Part shown: positions 51,038 through 61,341 of the stretch, piece after piece
Layout of the letters: every line of letters begins with the position of its first letter
Numbering within the stretch: the stretch's first letter is position 1
Source of the DNA: an uncultured Bacilli bacterium
Lineage (GTDB): Bacteria > Bacillota_I > Bacilli_A > RF39 > UBA660
Assembly (NCBI GenBank): GCA_934086395.1
Contig: CAKOIE010000003.1
Location: 11,098 to 75,097 of the forward strand
Length of the DNA: 64,000 bases
Direction of reading: 5' to 3'
Notes under the pieces: generated by a model
Told to the model about the DNA's origin: nothing
Databases searched by the model: none
The model's input: the letters and a program-made list of their open reading frames with translations, nothing else
Position numbers and translations under genes: made by a program

Positions 51038-51067
51038 TTAAAAAGGAGTTAGAGAAAACTCTAACTC
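51038..51067 (-). terminator. intrinsic terminator of the large surface protein gene
   Basis: GAGTTAGAG and CTCTAACTC form a perfect 9-bp stem with a four-base loop, followed by TTTTT on the minus strand. Confidence 0.8.
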
Positions 51068-51072
51068 ACAGT

Positions 51073-54000
51073 TTAATTTGTATGTTTTCTTCTATAAAAG
51101 ATTCCAGCTCCAGCAAGTCCTACGATTGATAAGATTCCACTTATTAAATAGAATCCAATATTATCTCCAGTTTGTGGATTGTCAGTAGGCACTATAACTT
51201 TTGCTACATTAAATGTTGTAATTGCTTCTCCACCATCATTGAATAATACTTTTAAAGTATGTTCTCCAACTGATAATGTATCAACAAATTCTTTCTTTAA
51301 TGTAATTATTGTGCTTCCACTTTCTGCTGTATAATTTTTAGGATCAACTAATTCATTATCAACATATACCTTACCATCATCAAATAATCTAAAGTCAGCA
51401 TTTATTTTAAATTTAGCTTCATTATTTTTAGTAATTGTATATTTTTGATTAGCTCCTTCAGTTACTTCATAAACTATTTTTTCAACTACAACTTCTAAAT
51501 TGATATTAGATGTTATATTTGTAAGTTTTAAAGTATCTCCAACCATATCAGCAGTTTTATCAGTTCCATCAACTAGAACTTTAACTAACTTATATCCACT
51601 ATTAGCAGTTATAGTAAATTCTTGTGTCTCACCGTAACTTACTGCAACAGCACCGTTTGGAGTAATGGTAGCACCATCTACATCTTTAACAGTTACAGTA
51701 AATGGTATTTTTTTATAACTTACTTTAACATCTTTTTCTTCGTTTACTGTAAGTTCTATTTTATTACCAATTACAGTAGTTTCTACTGTATTTACTAATA
51801 CTTTATCAATCATATATCCAGTATCTGGTGTAAATGTTATTTCAACTTTAGTTCCTTCAACAACACCTATTTTACTTGGTGTAATTGTTCCGTTTCCACC
51901 AGGAACTGATGTTATTACATTAAACTTATCTTTAACATTAACTTCAATATCAATATCAGTTATTGTTTTATAATTTGTAGTATCAGCTGGAGTATATGTA
52001 GCTTTATAAGTATGTGTTCCAACTGTTAATACTGTACTTGCATCATTCCAAGTAAATCTATCAGGAAGAAGAATATCATTTAATGTATCTCCTTTTAAAC
52101 CAGTAAGACCAGTTGGTACTGTATAATCTGGTGTTGCTTGAGTGATAGACCAATTTAAAACTAAATCTGTAGTTGTACCATCTTTCCACTCATAATTATC
52201 TTTATCTTTTAAGGATACTGTAATGCTATAATTTCCAACATTAGTAGCCTTAATATCGCCAGAAAAATTCATCTTATTTGGATCAAAATTACTTTCTTCT
52301 GAAACTATTTCATCACCTGTATATTCAAAAGTATCTTTAACTAAAGTTAATTTATCAAGTTGAGCTTTTTTAATAGTGAATGCTACACTAAATGTTCCAG
52401 TGTAATTTGCATTAGTATCAGGAACTTTATATGTTACTGTATAAGTACCGGCATTTGTAGGTGCTGTAGCACTACTATAAGATGTAGAACCAGTTCCTTC
52501 ATATAATACTTCTAGATCACTAACATTTACTGTTCCAACATTAACACTAATTGTTCCTGTTGGCTTTTTAGGATTTCCATCATAAGTAAATGTTTCATTA
52601 TTAGAAAGTCCTGAAATATTTACATCAGTTTTATTTACAACATGAACTGTAAAGTCTTTTGTTGTTTCTTTCCATTCAGGAGTATTATCGCCACCAAGAT
52701 CCATTTTTGCTGCTGTAACAGTCATTACAACATCTCCTTCAGTAGCTCCTGCTACATATTCATCATTTGTAGCATCATATGTAAGTGCTGTTCCTGATTT
52801 GATAGTAAAATCAATGTTTCCTACATTTCCAGTTACTGATTGTTCTAAATAACCTTTTGATATAGAACCATTAACTTTTACATATTGATCTGCGATTGCT
52901 AAAGGTTGATCTGCACTTGTTACTTCAAGCACACCATTTACATGTGTTCCAAATGTATAGTTACCAGTAATATCTTCACCATTTCTCATTACTTTAACAT
53001 TACTTACAGTATTATTTGAAGTACCTACAAATTTTTGGCTACCAGTAATTGTAGCTTCTAACATATCACCAGATAGTAATACACCATCAGTATATGTATA
53101 ATTATTTTTTGTTAATTCAGTACCATTATATACCTTAGTATCTGAACCAGCTGTTACAACTATTGGTGTTGTAATTGGGTTTACTGTTAATTTACCAGCA
53201 GCCTTTACTTTATTAGAGTAACAATTAGTTACATCAACACCTTCTGCATTTGTTATTGTAATTTTTCCTATTGTATTATTTTCAAGAGCTGTATCTTTAA
53301 CATCTCTTACTTTACCAGTAATTTCTGCAGTAACTTTATCACCATTAGGTAATTTATTATCAGTTACTGGGCTAGCATTATTTGCCCATAATACATCATA
53401 AGCATTTTTTGTATGTTCTGTTCCATCATAAGTAAATGTATCATCATAGCTTTTTACTTTTACTTCTGTAGTAATTGGTTTAATTTCAAAATCAACATTA
53501 CTTTCACTTTCAATATAGTTTGCGCTTGTGATTTTTACATTTACTTTATATTTACCTACTAATATAGGTAATGTCTTTCCTATATTTTCATAATTTCCAG
53601 AAGTTGTTTCTTTTGAATAATAAACTTCATATTCATTACTTTCTAAAGATTCTAATCCTGTTATACTTAAAGTTGGATTACTATTATATATCCAATTGCT
53701 TGGATAATGAATTGTTACTCCCTCATAATTTTTCTTTTCAACTTTTAATGTAACTGTTGCTGTATATGTTTTACTATTTTCATCTGTTACAGTAATTGTA
53801 GCTGTGTAAATTCCAACAGGAAGTCCTTCTTTTGCCTTAATTTTATAATCTCTGTTTGTTGCACCAACGCTAATTATTGGTGATGAACTAGGACCTTCAA
53901 CAATAAAATTAGAACTATTTACTGTTACATTTTTAATTTGTAAATCATTATCACTTATATTTTTAATTGGTATACCAGTAAGACTAGGTGTTTGCTTATA

Positions 54001-54918
54001 AGTTTCATTTATTGCTACATTATTTATTTCAAAGCCATTAACTTTTTTTATAATAATGTAAGGATTGCTTCCTCCTGTTGCATAGAAATTTCTAACTAAA
54101 GTATTTCTATCTTCTTCTTCTAAAACTGGAGTTCCTGTTGTATAAGGTAGTTTTTGAAAGTATGCCTTAGAATTAGGATCAATTACCTCATCTAATTTCA
54201 TTTCACCCAATTTTAAATTACCTAATTTACTTGTAAGTCCTAGCACTTTCAATGACTCAAAATTAAAATTAAATTTAATGTCCGAATCAGAATTGGATAT
54301 AGTACCAAAAAGATACATACCATCACTTAATTTAAATACAGCATCTTTTATATTTACATCAACAGTAAGATTTTTACCATTTGTTTCGTAATCTCTAGAA
54401 AAGAATTCAAAGAAACTAGGCCTTGAACTAATCATTTCATAATATCCACCATCAATAGTTAGTCCAAATTTTTTTATTTTCCCATCATGATTAGTATCAT
54501 AATAATTAAAGAAAATATTTTCTCTTGAAAGAATCTTACCAGTTTTACTACTACTACTATCCCTAATTGCTAATTTACTATTAAAGTTATAATAGTATTT
54601 GTTATTTGATTCATCATAATCAGACTGTCCATAACTAAATGAAAGACCATTGGAACCTATATCTAATGTTTGTCCACTTAAATCAAGAGTAATGTCATTA
54701 ACAACATAAAAATTTAGGAACTTTGTTAAAGTAATATCTTTTGCTAATTTTATTTCATTTATTTCAGAATCAATTCCTTTTGAAGCATTAATTAGTTCTT
54801 CTTCAGTCTCTACTGTAATTGTTTTTGCATTTACATTAGTTAGTCCAATGGTGAAAACTGCTACTAATGTAAATAATATCGTAGTTAATTTTTTAACTAC
54901 ATTTTTTGATTTGCTCAT
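51073..54918 (-). CDS. large sortase-anchored surface adhesin-like protein (NPQTG)
   Basis: A 1281-residue protein. I start it at 54918 (MSKSKNVVKKL), eight bases after AGGAGG; the longer frame adds 28 residues without support. A signal peptide (about 1-31) is followed by a pectate-lyase/right-handed-helix-like region (about 35-270), several bacterial Ig-like units, MBG/YDG-type repeats (FTYDGTEHTKNAYDV, VYNGTELTKNNYTY, FTYDGNPKKPTG), InlB-B-like repeats (GNGTITPSKIGVVEGTKVEI) and a CBM_X2-like domain. The C-terminus has NPQTG, a membrane helix and RRKHTN. NPQTG points to the class B sortase at 45845. It is cell-wall attached; the ligand is unknown. Confidence 0.88.
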   Translation of the reverse strand: MSKSKNVVKKLTTILFTLVAVFTIGLTNVNAKTITVETEEELINASKGIDSEINEIKLAKDITLTKFLNFYVVNDITLDLSGQTLDIGSNGLSFSYGQSDYDESNNKYYYNFNSKLAIRDSSSSKTGKILSRENIFFNYYDTNHDGKIKKFGLTIDGGYYEMISSRPSFFEFFSRDYETNGKNLTVDVNIKDAVFKLSDGMYLFGTISNSDSDIKFNFNFESLKVLGLTSKLGNLKLGEMKLDEVIDPNSKAYFQKLPYTTGTPVLEEEDRNTLVRNFYATGGSNPYIIIKKVNGFEINNVAINETYKQTPSLTGIPIKNISDNDLQIKNVTVNSSNFIVEGPSSSPIISVGATNRDYKIKAKEGLPVGIYTATITVTDENSKTYTATVTLKVEKKNYEGVTIHYPSNWIYNSNPTLSITGLESLESNEYEVYYSKETTSGNYENIGKTLPILVGKYKVNVKITSANYIESESNVDFEIKPITTEVKVKSYDDTFTYDGTEHTKNAYDVLWANNASPVTDNKLPNGDKVTAEITGKVRDVKDTALENNTIGKITITNAEGVDVTNCYSNKVKAAGKLTVNPITTPIVVTAGSDTKVYNGTELTKNNYTYTDGVLLSGDMLEATITGSQKFVGTSNNTVSNVKVMRNGEDITGNYTFGTHVNGVLEVTSADQPLAIADQYVKVNGSISKGYLEQSVTGNVGNIDFTIKSGTALTYDATNDEYVAGATEGDVVMTVTAAKMDLGGDNTPEWKETTKDFTVHVVNKTDVNISGLSNNETFTYDGNPKKPTGTISVNVGTVNVSDLEVLYEGTGSTSYSSATAPTNAGTYTVTYKVPDTNANYTGTFSVAFTIKKAQLDKLTLVKDTFEYTGDEIVSEESNFDPNKMNFSGDIKATNVGNYSITVSLKDKDNYEWKDGTTTDLVLNWSITQATPDYTVPTGLTGLKGDTLNDILLPDRFTWNDASTVLTVGTHTYKATYTPADTTNYKTITDIDIEVNVKDKFNVITSVPGGNGTITPSKIGVVEGTKVEITFTPDTGYMIDKVLVNTVETTVIGNKIELTVNEEKDVKVSYKKIPFTVTVKDVDGATITPNGAVAVSYGETQEFTITANSGYKLVKVLVDGTDKTADMVGDTLKLTNITSNINLEVVVEKIVYEVTEGANQKYTITKNNEAKFKINADFRLFDDGKVYVDNELVDPKNYTAESGSTIITLKKEFVDTLSVGEHTLKVLFNDGGEAITTFNVAKVIVPTDNPQTGDNIGFYLISGILSIVGLAGAGIFYRRKHTN

Positions 54919-55002
54919 CAAATCTTCCTCCTTCCAATTATATTCTATCATATTATTTTTAAATCTAGAATATATTTTTAACAAGTAGAATTTAAATTTC
55001 AT

Positions 55003-55207
55003 CTCTTATATTTTAATATAATTTATATTTACAATATGTTCAAATTATTTATTTTTATATTTTTGATAAAGCAAATAAAAGCCATAAATAAATTGACTAC
55101 TATTGCTAATTACATAATTATATAATTTTCAATTTGCCTATTATTTTGCCGGTTATTTTTAGCAACAAGAATTTTCCCTAGAAAAATTTTATAATTTAAA
55201 AAAACAC
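55003..55207. other. gap with no gene seen
   Basis: A/T-rich sequence upstream of the large surface protein. It should hold its promoter, but I see no -35/-10 pair that stands out. Confidence 0.35.
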
Positions 55208-55823
55208 TCATATTAAATCTTGAACAATTATATTTTCTTCTTCATTTTTATTTAATTTATTATATTCCATAATTGCATATATTATATATTGTTCCACATA
55301 TCTTTTATCTCTTTGTTTTATTTCGGGTAGCAAAACATTTTCTATCTTTTCTTTATTAAAAGATATTTTATCATTTTGATTTTCCTTCTTTTCGTTTAAT
55401 ATTCCTTCTAATATGTCAAAATCATTTTTTTATCTTTTGCAATCTTTTTAAATTTAATTGCCTGTGCATGACTAGGTGTTACCAAACAATATTCAATAAC
55501 TCCTAATACCAGTTTTTGTTCTGCAAATCCTAAATAAGATAACTCTACATTTGGTTTTATACCCATAGTAAGACCGTTTTTATTTGTTTTTAAAACTGTT
55601 TCATCAACAAGTTTTAATAATTCAGGTATTAAATAAGTTAATCTTATATATCTTCTTACCATTTCTCCAAATTCACTATTTGCAATTGCATCTCTTGACT
55701 TATGCAACCCAGTTGCACATGTTTTTTTCCTTGATGTTTTATAGCATCCATTTTCATTTTATAAGCAAATGCCTTTTCACTCGGCAAAACTCTTTCTCTA
55801 TATATATTAGAATCTACCATAAA
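55208..55823 (-). pseudogene. decayed ParB-like partition protein gene
   Basis: Three frames together read as a mobile-element ParB (ParB/RepB/Spo0J family). FMVDSNIYRERVLPSEKAF (about 55740-55823) is in one frame; HKSRDAIANS...VRRYIRLTYLIPELLKLVDE...LSYLGFAEQKLVLGVIEY (55408-55707) in the next; and NDFDILEGILNEKKENQNDK... to a stop at 55208 in a third. Each break lies at an A7 tract, where one A appears to be missing. The N-terminal DNA-binding start is absent, so even a corrected gene would be truncated. It is a relic of an integrative element or plasmid. Confidence 0.7.
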
Positions 55824-56383
55824 TATTTGTCTATGTAAACCATTAGTCCATATCTTGATAGTGTTTACAAAGTTGGGGAAACATGCAATTTTACGTATAG
55901 TGGTAAATTATTGTATAAAAAAGTGGTTAAACCTTAAAAATTTACTTTATAATTAAGTTGAAATAATAAATTAGAAAGTAGGTTAACCACATGAACATTA
56001 TACCAATTTTTTATGATTTTACAAATATTTTTAATTCACATAACCTTATAATGAACTAAACTAAAATTTTTCTTAAATAATTTTTATCAAATCTTAATAA
56101 AATTATAATATTATCTCTCATAGAAAGTTTCTATTTTAATAGTCAATTTATCATTAACTATTATAAATATTTTTTCACAACCAAAGCATTTTACTAAAGA
56201 CAAAATTTAATACAACTTTTCTTCTTATTTATGATATAATTTAATTATATGGATATAGTTTATTTATATATATTTTTTGAACACTAGATACTGATTCAGT
56301 ATCTAGTATATACTCTAAAAACAAATTATAATTATAAAAAAAATATATATAAATAAACATGCCTACCTAAAAACGGAGGATAA
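55824..56383. other. gap with possible mobile-element remnants and a palindrome
   Basis: About 560 bases without an intact gene. A short frame at 55991 (MNIIPIFYDFTNIFNSHNLI then MN) sits beside inverted GGTTAA/TTAACC sequences and may be the end of an insertion sequence, but I cannot name the family. The only other structure is the palindrome at 56283-56307. Confidence 0.35.
56283..56307. repeat. perfect 25-bp palindrome
   Basis: ACTAGATACTGA and its exact complement flank a single central T. It lies 77 bases before the S41-like gene and could be its operator or a stable leader hairpin; no T run follows directly. Confidence 0.6.
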
Positions 56384-57589
56384 ATGGACAAAAAATATCA
56401 AGAAGATTTAGACTATTTTTTGAATTTTGCCGAAAGCAAAAGAGGAAAAGAACTTGATAAAAAATATTATAACGAAAGCATACATTTAGATTTCTATTTC
56501 TTGCATAGTAAAAAAGAATTAAATAATTTTATAAATACTTTCTTAAAAAATAACAAGATAAACGATGATTATGATTTTTATTACTTTATGAATTGCATTA
56601 TAAAATATATGAGTGGCCACATTGATGCCCATACAAGATTAATAATGAGTAATAATAACAATGCTTATCCTCTTTCTATTCAATCTATAAATAATAAATT
56701 ATATGTTACAAGATGTAGTGAAGAAAAATATAGTTACAGCGAACTACTAGAAATTAATAATGTTAGTATTAATAAAATAACAGAAGAATTAGAAAAATGT
56801 ACTAGTTATGGAACTACTAATTGGTTTTTTAATAGACTTCATTCTTATTTAAATGATAAAAACATCTTATTATCTTTGCCAAGCATAAAAAATAACGCTA
56901 ATTATGCTAATTATATAGAATATAAAACTTCAAAAGGAATTATAAAATATGAAATAAATAAAGATTATTCTAAAGAACTTGCACTTGTTAGAAAAGAAGA
57001 TTTTAAACAGTATCAAATTAAAGACAATATATTAATTTTTAAATATCCAAAATGCACAGATAAATTTATTCCAGACATCAAAAAGATAAAGAAGTTAATA
57101 CATGATAATAATATCAATATTTTTATTTTAGATTTAAGAGGTAATTCGGGTGGAAAATCTTCATTAATAGAGCCATTAATAAAATATTTAAAACATACTA
57201 GACTAAAATTAGTAACCTTGGTTAATAAAAGTGTTTTTTCAAGTGGAAGAATGGCAGCCATAAACATGTTAAAAATTGGAAGTAAAATAGTTGGTCAAGA
57301 TATTGGAACACCAATAAATTGCTTTGGTTATATATTTGGAAATGGAGAACTCCCAAATACTAAATTTACATTTAACTTTTCAAGGGTCTATTGGTATGAA
57401 GATAAAAAAAGACACATAATAAAGGGAATTTATACTAAAAAGAAACTTCATAAATTTCCTAAAAGTTTTTTTGAGCCAAAATACTTAAAAATAGACTATT
57501 ATATCAATTTAACAATAGATGATTATAAATCTGAGAAAGACGTTATGTTAGAAAAATGCTGTGATTGGATAAAAAACAACAAATCGTAA
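56384..57589 (+). CDS. S41-family peptidase-like protein
   Basis: A 401-residue protein without signal peptide. The C-terminal half has the S41 core FILDLRGNSGGKSSLIEPLI (near 247-266), SVFSSGRMAAINMLK with the nucleophile-type Ser (near 285-290), and IVGQDIGTPINCFG. The Lys of the Ser-Lys dyad, normally some 25 residues later, is not obvious, and no PDZ domain is seen. Relatives include tail-specific proteases and tricorn-like hydrolases. GGAGG lies 5 bases before the ATG. The gene is isolated on the plus strand, with a palindrome upstream and a shared terminator downstream. Confidence 0.7.
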   Translation: MDKKYQEDLDYFLNFAESKRGKELDKKYYNESIHLDFYFLHSKKELNNFINTFLKNNKINDDYDFYYFMNCIIKYMSGHIDAHTRLIMSNNNNAYPLSIQSINNKLYVTRCSEEKYSYSELLEINNVSINKITEELEKCTSYGTTNWFFNRLHSYLNDKNILLSLPSIKNNANYANYIEYKTSKGIIKYEINKDYSKELALVRKEDFKQYQIKDNILIFKYPKCTDKFIPDIKKIKKLIHDNNINIFILDLRGNSGGKSSLIEPLIKYLKHTRLKLVTLVNKSVFSSGRMAAINMLKIGSKIVGQDIGTPINCFGYIFGNGELPNTKFTFNFSRVYWYEDKKRHIIKGIYTKKKLHKFPKSFFEPKYLKIDYYINLTIDDYKSEKDVMLEKCCDWIKNNKS

Positions 57590-57674
57590 TAATCATTAAA
57601 GTAATTCTTTATTTTAGTCTTTTATAAAATCTAAATGTTCAAATTTTTTGTCCTAAAAATTTTTTTGCCTAAAT

Positions 57675-57719
57675 AAAAAGATTGAAATGCACACTATTAG
57701 TATTAATTTCAATCTTTTT
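57675..57719. terminator. bidirectional terminator between the S41-like gene and ppdK
   Basis: AAAAAGATTGAAAT (57675-57688) and ATTTCAATCTTTTT (57706-57719) form a 14-bp perfect stem with A and T runs on the two sides. Confidence 0.8.
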
Positions 57720-57735
57720 TAAATTAATTAATTAA

Positions 57736-60366
57736 TTAATTATTTCTTGCTTTAATCGCAGCTTGTGCAGCAGCAAGTCTAGCAACTGGAACTCTAAATG
57801 GTGAGCAAGATACATAATCTAGTCCAACATTATGATAGAATTCAATAGATTTAGGATCTCCACCAGTTTCACCACATACACCTAATTGAATATCAGGTCT
57901 TGTTGATTTTCCACCCTTAACAGCCATTTCGATTAATTTTCCAACGCCTTTTTGGTCAAGAGTTTTAAATGGATCTTCCTCATAAATCTTTGTTGCATAA
58001 TAACTTGGTAAGAATTTACCAGCATCATCTCTAGAGAATCCAAATGTCATTTGAGTTAAATCGTTAGTACCAAATGAGAAGAATTCAGCTTCCTTAGCAA
58101 TTTCATCAGCAGTAATTGCTGCTCTTGGAATTTCAATCATAGTACCAACTTGATATTTTAATTCAACATTAGCACTAGCAATTTCTTCATCAGCAGTTGC
58201 AACAACTATATCTTTAACATATTTAAGTTCTTTAACTTCTCCAGTAAGTGGAATCATTATTTCTGGAACAATATCCCAATCAGGATGATTCTTCTTAACA
58301 TTTATAGCGGCACGAATTACAGCTCTAGTTTGCATTTTAGCAATTTCTGGATAAGTTACAGCAAGTCTACAACCTCTATGTCCCATCATTGGATTAAATT
58401 CATGTAATCCAGCAATAATTTCTTTAATTCTTTCTACTGATTTATTTTGAGCCTTAGCAAGTTTTTCAATATCAGCTTCTTCAGTAGGAACGAATTCATG
58501 TAGAGGTGGATCTAAGTAACGAACTACAACACTATCACCTTCTAATGCTTCATATAAAGCCTCAAAGTCACCTTGTTGATAAGGTAAAATCTTTTCTAAA
58601 GCAGTTTCTCTTTCTTCTAAAGTATCTGCACAAATCATTTCTCTAAAAGCAGCAATTCTATCCTCTTCAAAGAACATATGCTCTGTTCTACAAAGTCCAA
58701 TACCTTCAGCACCAAGTTCATGAGCTTTCTTAGCATCTCTTGGAGTATCTGCGTTAGTTCTAACTTTTAAAGTTCTAAATTCATCAGCCCATGCCATTAC
58801 ACGACCAAACTCGCCAGTAATTGTAGCATCTACTGTTGGAATAATACCTTCATAAATATTTCCAGTTGTTCCATCAATCGAAATTTCATCACCTTCATGG
58901 AATGTTTTACCAGCTAAAGTAAATTTCTTATTAGCCTCATCCATATAGATATCACCACAACCAGATACACAACAAGTTCCCATACCACGAGCAACAACTG
59001 CTGCATGACTAGTCATACCACCACGAACAGTTAAAATACCTTGAGCAGCTTTCATACCAGTAATATCTTCTGGAGATGTTTCAAGTCTTACTAAAACAAC
59101 CTTTTCACCTTTTTCAGCCCATTTAACAGCATCATCAGCAGTAAATACAACTTTACCGAAAGCAGCACCAGGTGATGCACCTAATCCCTTACCAATAGCT
59201 TTAGCATTCTTTATAGCCGCATCATCAAATTGAGGATGTAATAAAGTATCTAAATTTCTTGGATCAATCATTAAAACAGCTTCTTCAGGAGTACGCATTC
59301 CTTCATCAACTAAATCACAAGCAATCTTTAAAGCAGCCTTAGCTGTTCTCTTACCATTTCTAGTTTGTAACATATAAAGTTTACCATGTTCAACAGTAAA
59401 TTCCATATCTTGCATATCTCTATAATGATTTTCTAAAGTATTACAAACACTAACAAATTCTTTAAATGCTTCTGGAAATTTTTCTTCCATTTCACTAATA
59501 TGCATTGGAGTTCTAACACCAGCAACAACATCTTCACCTTGAGCATTTGTTAAGAATTCACCAAATAATCCTTTTTCTCCAGTAGCTGGATCACGAGTAA
59601 ACGCAACACCTGTTCCACAATCTTCACCCATGTTACCAAAAGCCATAGATTGAACATTAACAGCAGTTCCCCATGAATAAGGAATATCATTATCTCTTCT
59701 ATACACATTAGCTCTTGGATTATCCCATGATCTAAATACAGCCTTAATAGCGCCCATTAATTGTTCTTTAGGATCACTTGGAAATTCAGAACCAATTTTA
59801 TTTTTATATTCTTCTTTAAATTCTCTAGCAAGTTCTTTTAAATCATCAGCATCAAGTTCAACATCTAACTTAACACCTTTTTCCTCTTTCATTTTATCAA
59901 TTAATTCTTCAAAGTATTTCTTTCCAACTTCCATAACAACGTCAGAATACATTTGAATAAATCTTCTATAACAATCCCATGCCCATCTTGGATTATTAGA
60001 TTTTTCAGCTAATACTTCAACTACTTCTTCATTTAAACCTAAATTTAAAATAGTATCCATCATACCAGGCATAGATGCTCTAGCACCACTTCTTACAGAA
60101 ACAAGTAAAGGATTTTCTTTATCTCCAAATTTCTTACCAGTAATCTCTTCCATCTTACCAATATATTCATTAATTTGATCTTGAATCTCTGGACTTATTT
60201 CTTTCCCATCTTCATAATATTTTGTACATGCTTCAGTAGTAATAGTAAATCCCTGAGGAACTGGTAGTCCTAAATTTGTCATCTCAGCTAAATTTGCACC
60301 TTTACCACCTAATAGATTACGCATATCAGCGTTACCTTCAGTAAACAAATAAACATACTTTGTCAT
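57736..60366 (-). CDS. ppdK: pyruvate, phosphate dikinase
   Basis: An 876-residue enzyme interconverting ATP, pyruvate and phosphate with AMP, PEP and pyrophosphate. The nucleotide-binding domain begins TEGNADMRNLLGGKGANLAEM; the phosphohistidine swivel motif is GGMTSHAAVVARGMG (near 455); the PEP-binding barrel has LGAEGIGLCRTEHMFF and the C-terminal GVCGETGGDPKSI with the catalytic Cys. The length is normal. GC is higher than in neighbours, as expected of a highly expressed, conserved gene. It begins 26 bases after the recombinase gene, with a strong GGGAGGAAG site. Confidence 0.97.
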   Translation of the reverse strand: MTKYVYLFTEGNADMRNLLGGKGANLAEMTNLGLPVPQGFTITTEACTKYYEDGKEISPEIQDQINEYIGKMEEITGKKFGDKENPLLVSVRSGARASMPGMMDTILNLGLNEEVVEVLAEKSNNPRWAWDCYRRFIQMYSDVVMEVGKKYFEELIDKMKEEKGVKLDVELDADDLKELAREFKEEYKNKIGSEFPSDPKEQLMGAIKAVFRSWDNPRANVYRRDNDIPYSWGTAVNVQSMAFGNMGEDCGTGVAFTRDPATGEKGLFGEFLTNAQGEDVVAGVRTPMHISEMEEKFPEAFKEFVSVCNTLENHYRDMQDMEFTVEHGKLYMLQTRNGKRTAKAALKIACDLVDEGMRTPEEAVLMIDPRNLDTLLHPQFDDAAIKNAKAIGKGLGASPGAAFGKVVFTADDAVKWAEKGEKVVLVRLETSPEDITGMKAAQGILTVRGGMTSHAAVVARGMGTCCVSGCGDIYMDEANKKFTLAGKTFHEGDEISIDGTTGNIYEGIIPTVDATITGEFGRVMAWADEFRTLKVRTNADTPRDAKKAHELGAEGIGLCRTEHMFFEEDRIAAFREMICADTLEERETALEKILPYQQGDFEALYEALEGDSVVVRYLDPPLHEFVPTEEADIEKLAKAQNKSVERIKEIIAGLHEFNPMMGHRGCRLAVTYPEIAKMQTRAVIRAAINVKKNHPDWDIVPEIMIPLTGEVKELKYVKDIVVATADEEIASANVELKYQVGTMIEIPRAAITADEIAKEAEFFSFGTNDLTQMTFGFSRDDAGKFLPSYYATKIYEEDPFKTLDQKGVGKLIEMAVKGGKSTRPDIQLGVCGETGGDPKSIEFYHNVGLDYVSCSPFRVPVARLAAAQAAIKARNN

Positions 60367-60391
60367 TAAATCTTCCTCCCTATAATGTTTA

Positions 60392-61279
60392 TTATGCTCT
60401 AGGATGAGCCTTCATATAAGCAAGTCTTACCTCATCATTAGTTAAATGAGTATAAATACCTGTCGTGCCCAAACTAGAATGTCCCAATAATTCTTGCACA
60501 CTTTTAATATTACAACCTTCATTTAACAACATAGTTGCAAAAGTATGCCTAAATGTATGGGGTGATACCTTTGATTTAATACATGATTTCTTAACAATTT
60601 TATCAATTATAAGTCTTATACCTCTATCAGTTAACTTATCTCCTAAATGATTAATAAATAAATATTCATTATCTTTACCATTTAATAGTTTACTTCTACA
60701 TTCCTTCAAATAAGAATCAAGAACTTTAACACATTCTTTATTATAGAACACAAATCTTTCTTTACTTCCCTTACCCATTATCTTAATTTCTCTTTCACTA
60801 AAATCAATATCTTTAATTTTAATATTAGATAATTCACTAACTCTTAATCCAGTAGCAAAAAGCATTTCCAAAATAAGTCTATTACGATATTCATAATCAT
60901 CTTTATCAATAACACTTATCATTGTCAAATACTCATCATACTTAAAATAATTAGGTAATCTCTTAGGAACTTTTAAATTACTTGCTGCCTTAAAAGGATT
61001 TCCATTAATCTTTTCTTCTAACTCTAAATAATTATAAAAACTTCTTATTGAACTATCTATTCTATTAATAGTAGTACTTTTATAATTTTGTTTAGCTAAA
61101 AATAAAGTGAAATTAGATACATCCTTATATTTAACAGTTAAATAATTTAAATTATTCTTATCTAAATATTCAAAATATTTAAATAAGTCCAATTCATAAT
61201 TTTTTTCAGTATAATCTGAATATTTTTTTTCATAAGAAATATAATCTAAAAATTCATATATTATATCTTTTCCTTCCAT
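60392..61279 (-). CDS. tyrosine recombinase of the XerC/XerD type
   Basis: A 295-residue site-specific recombinase. The N-terminal SAM-like domain (about 1-85) precedes the catalytic domain with the first Arg in LFATGLRVSELSN, the HTFRHTFATMLL box, GHSSLG and the nucleophile Tyr in TTGIYTHL. Size and motif form suit chromosome-dimer resolution rather than an integrase. I start it at 61279 (MEGKDIIYEF), with AAGGAG seven bases before the ATG. It is followed by ppdK. No dif-like site was identified. Confidence 0.88.
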   Translation of the reverse strand: MEGKDIIYEFLDYISYEKKYSDYTEKNYELDLFKYFEYLDKNNLNYLTVKYKDVSNFTLFLAKQNYKSTTINRIDSSIRSFYNYLELEEKINGNPFKAASNLKVPKRLPNYFKYDEYLTMISVIDKDDYEYRNRLILEMLFATGLRVSELSNIKIKDIDFSEREIKIMGKGSKERFVFYNKECVKVLDSYLKECRSKLLNGKDNEYLFINHLGDKLTDRGIRLIIDKIVKKSCIKSKVSPHTFRHTFATMLLNEGCNIKSVQELLGHSSLGTTGIYTHLTNDEVRLAYMKAHPRA

Positions 61280-61303
61280 ATTATCACTCCTTAAGTCTAT
61301 CAT

Positions 61304-61319
61304 AAAAAAAAAAAAAAAA
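61304..61319. repeat. A16 homopolymer upstream of the recombinase gene
   Basis: Sixteen A in a row lie 25-40 bases before the recombinase start codon, in the gap after the 61342 gene. On the minus strand this is T16, so it may end the upstream transcript, although no strong hairpin precedes it. Such a tract is prone to length change. Confidence 0.6.
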
Positions 61320-61341
61320 CTATTTTATTTAGCTTCTTTCT

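Noticed and set aside
53571..53753. Small plus-strand frame within the large surface protein gene
   Set aside because: Shadow of the coding strand, with no ribosome site and low-complexity Leu/Tyr content.
57722..57741. Tandem TTAA repeat next to ppdK
   Set aside because: A five-unit low-complexity run that merges into the ppdK stop codon; I see no functional sign beyond AT bias.
60392..61279. Xer recombinase as evidence of a mobile element
   Set aside because: It is a chromosomal-type XerC/D in operon with ppdK, with no attachment repeats or phage genes beside it.
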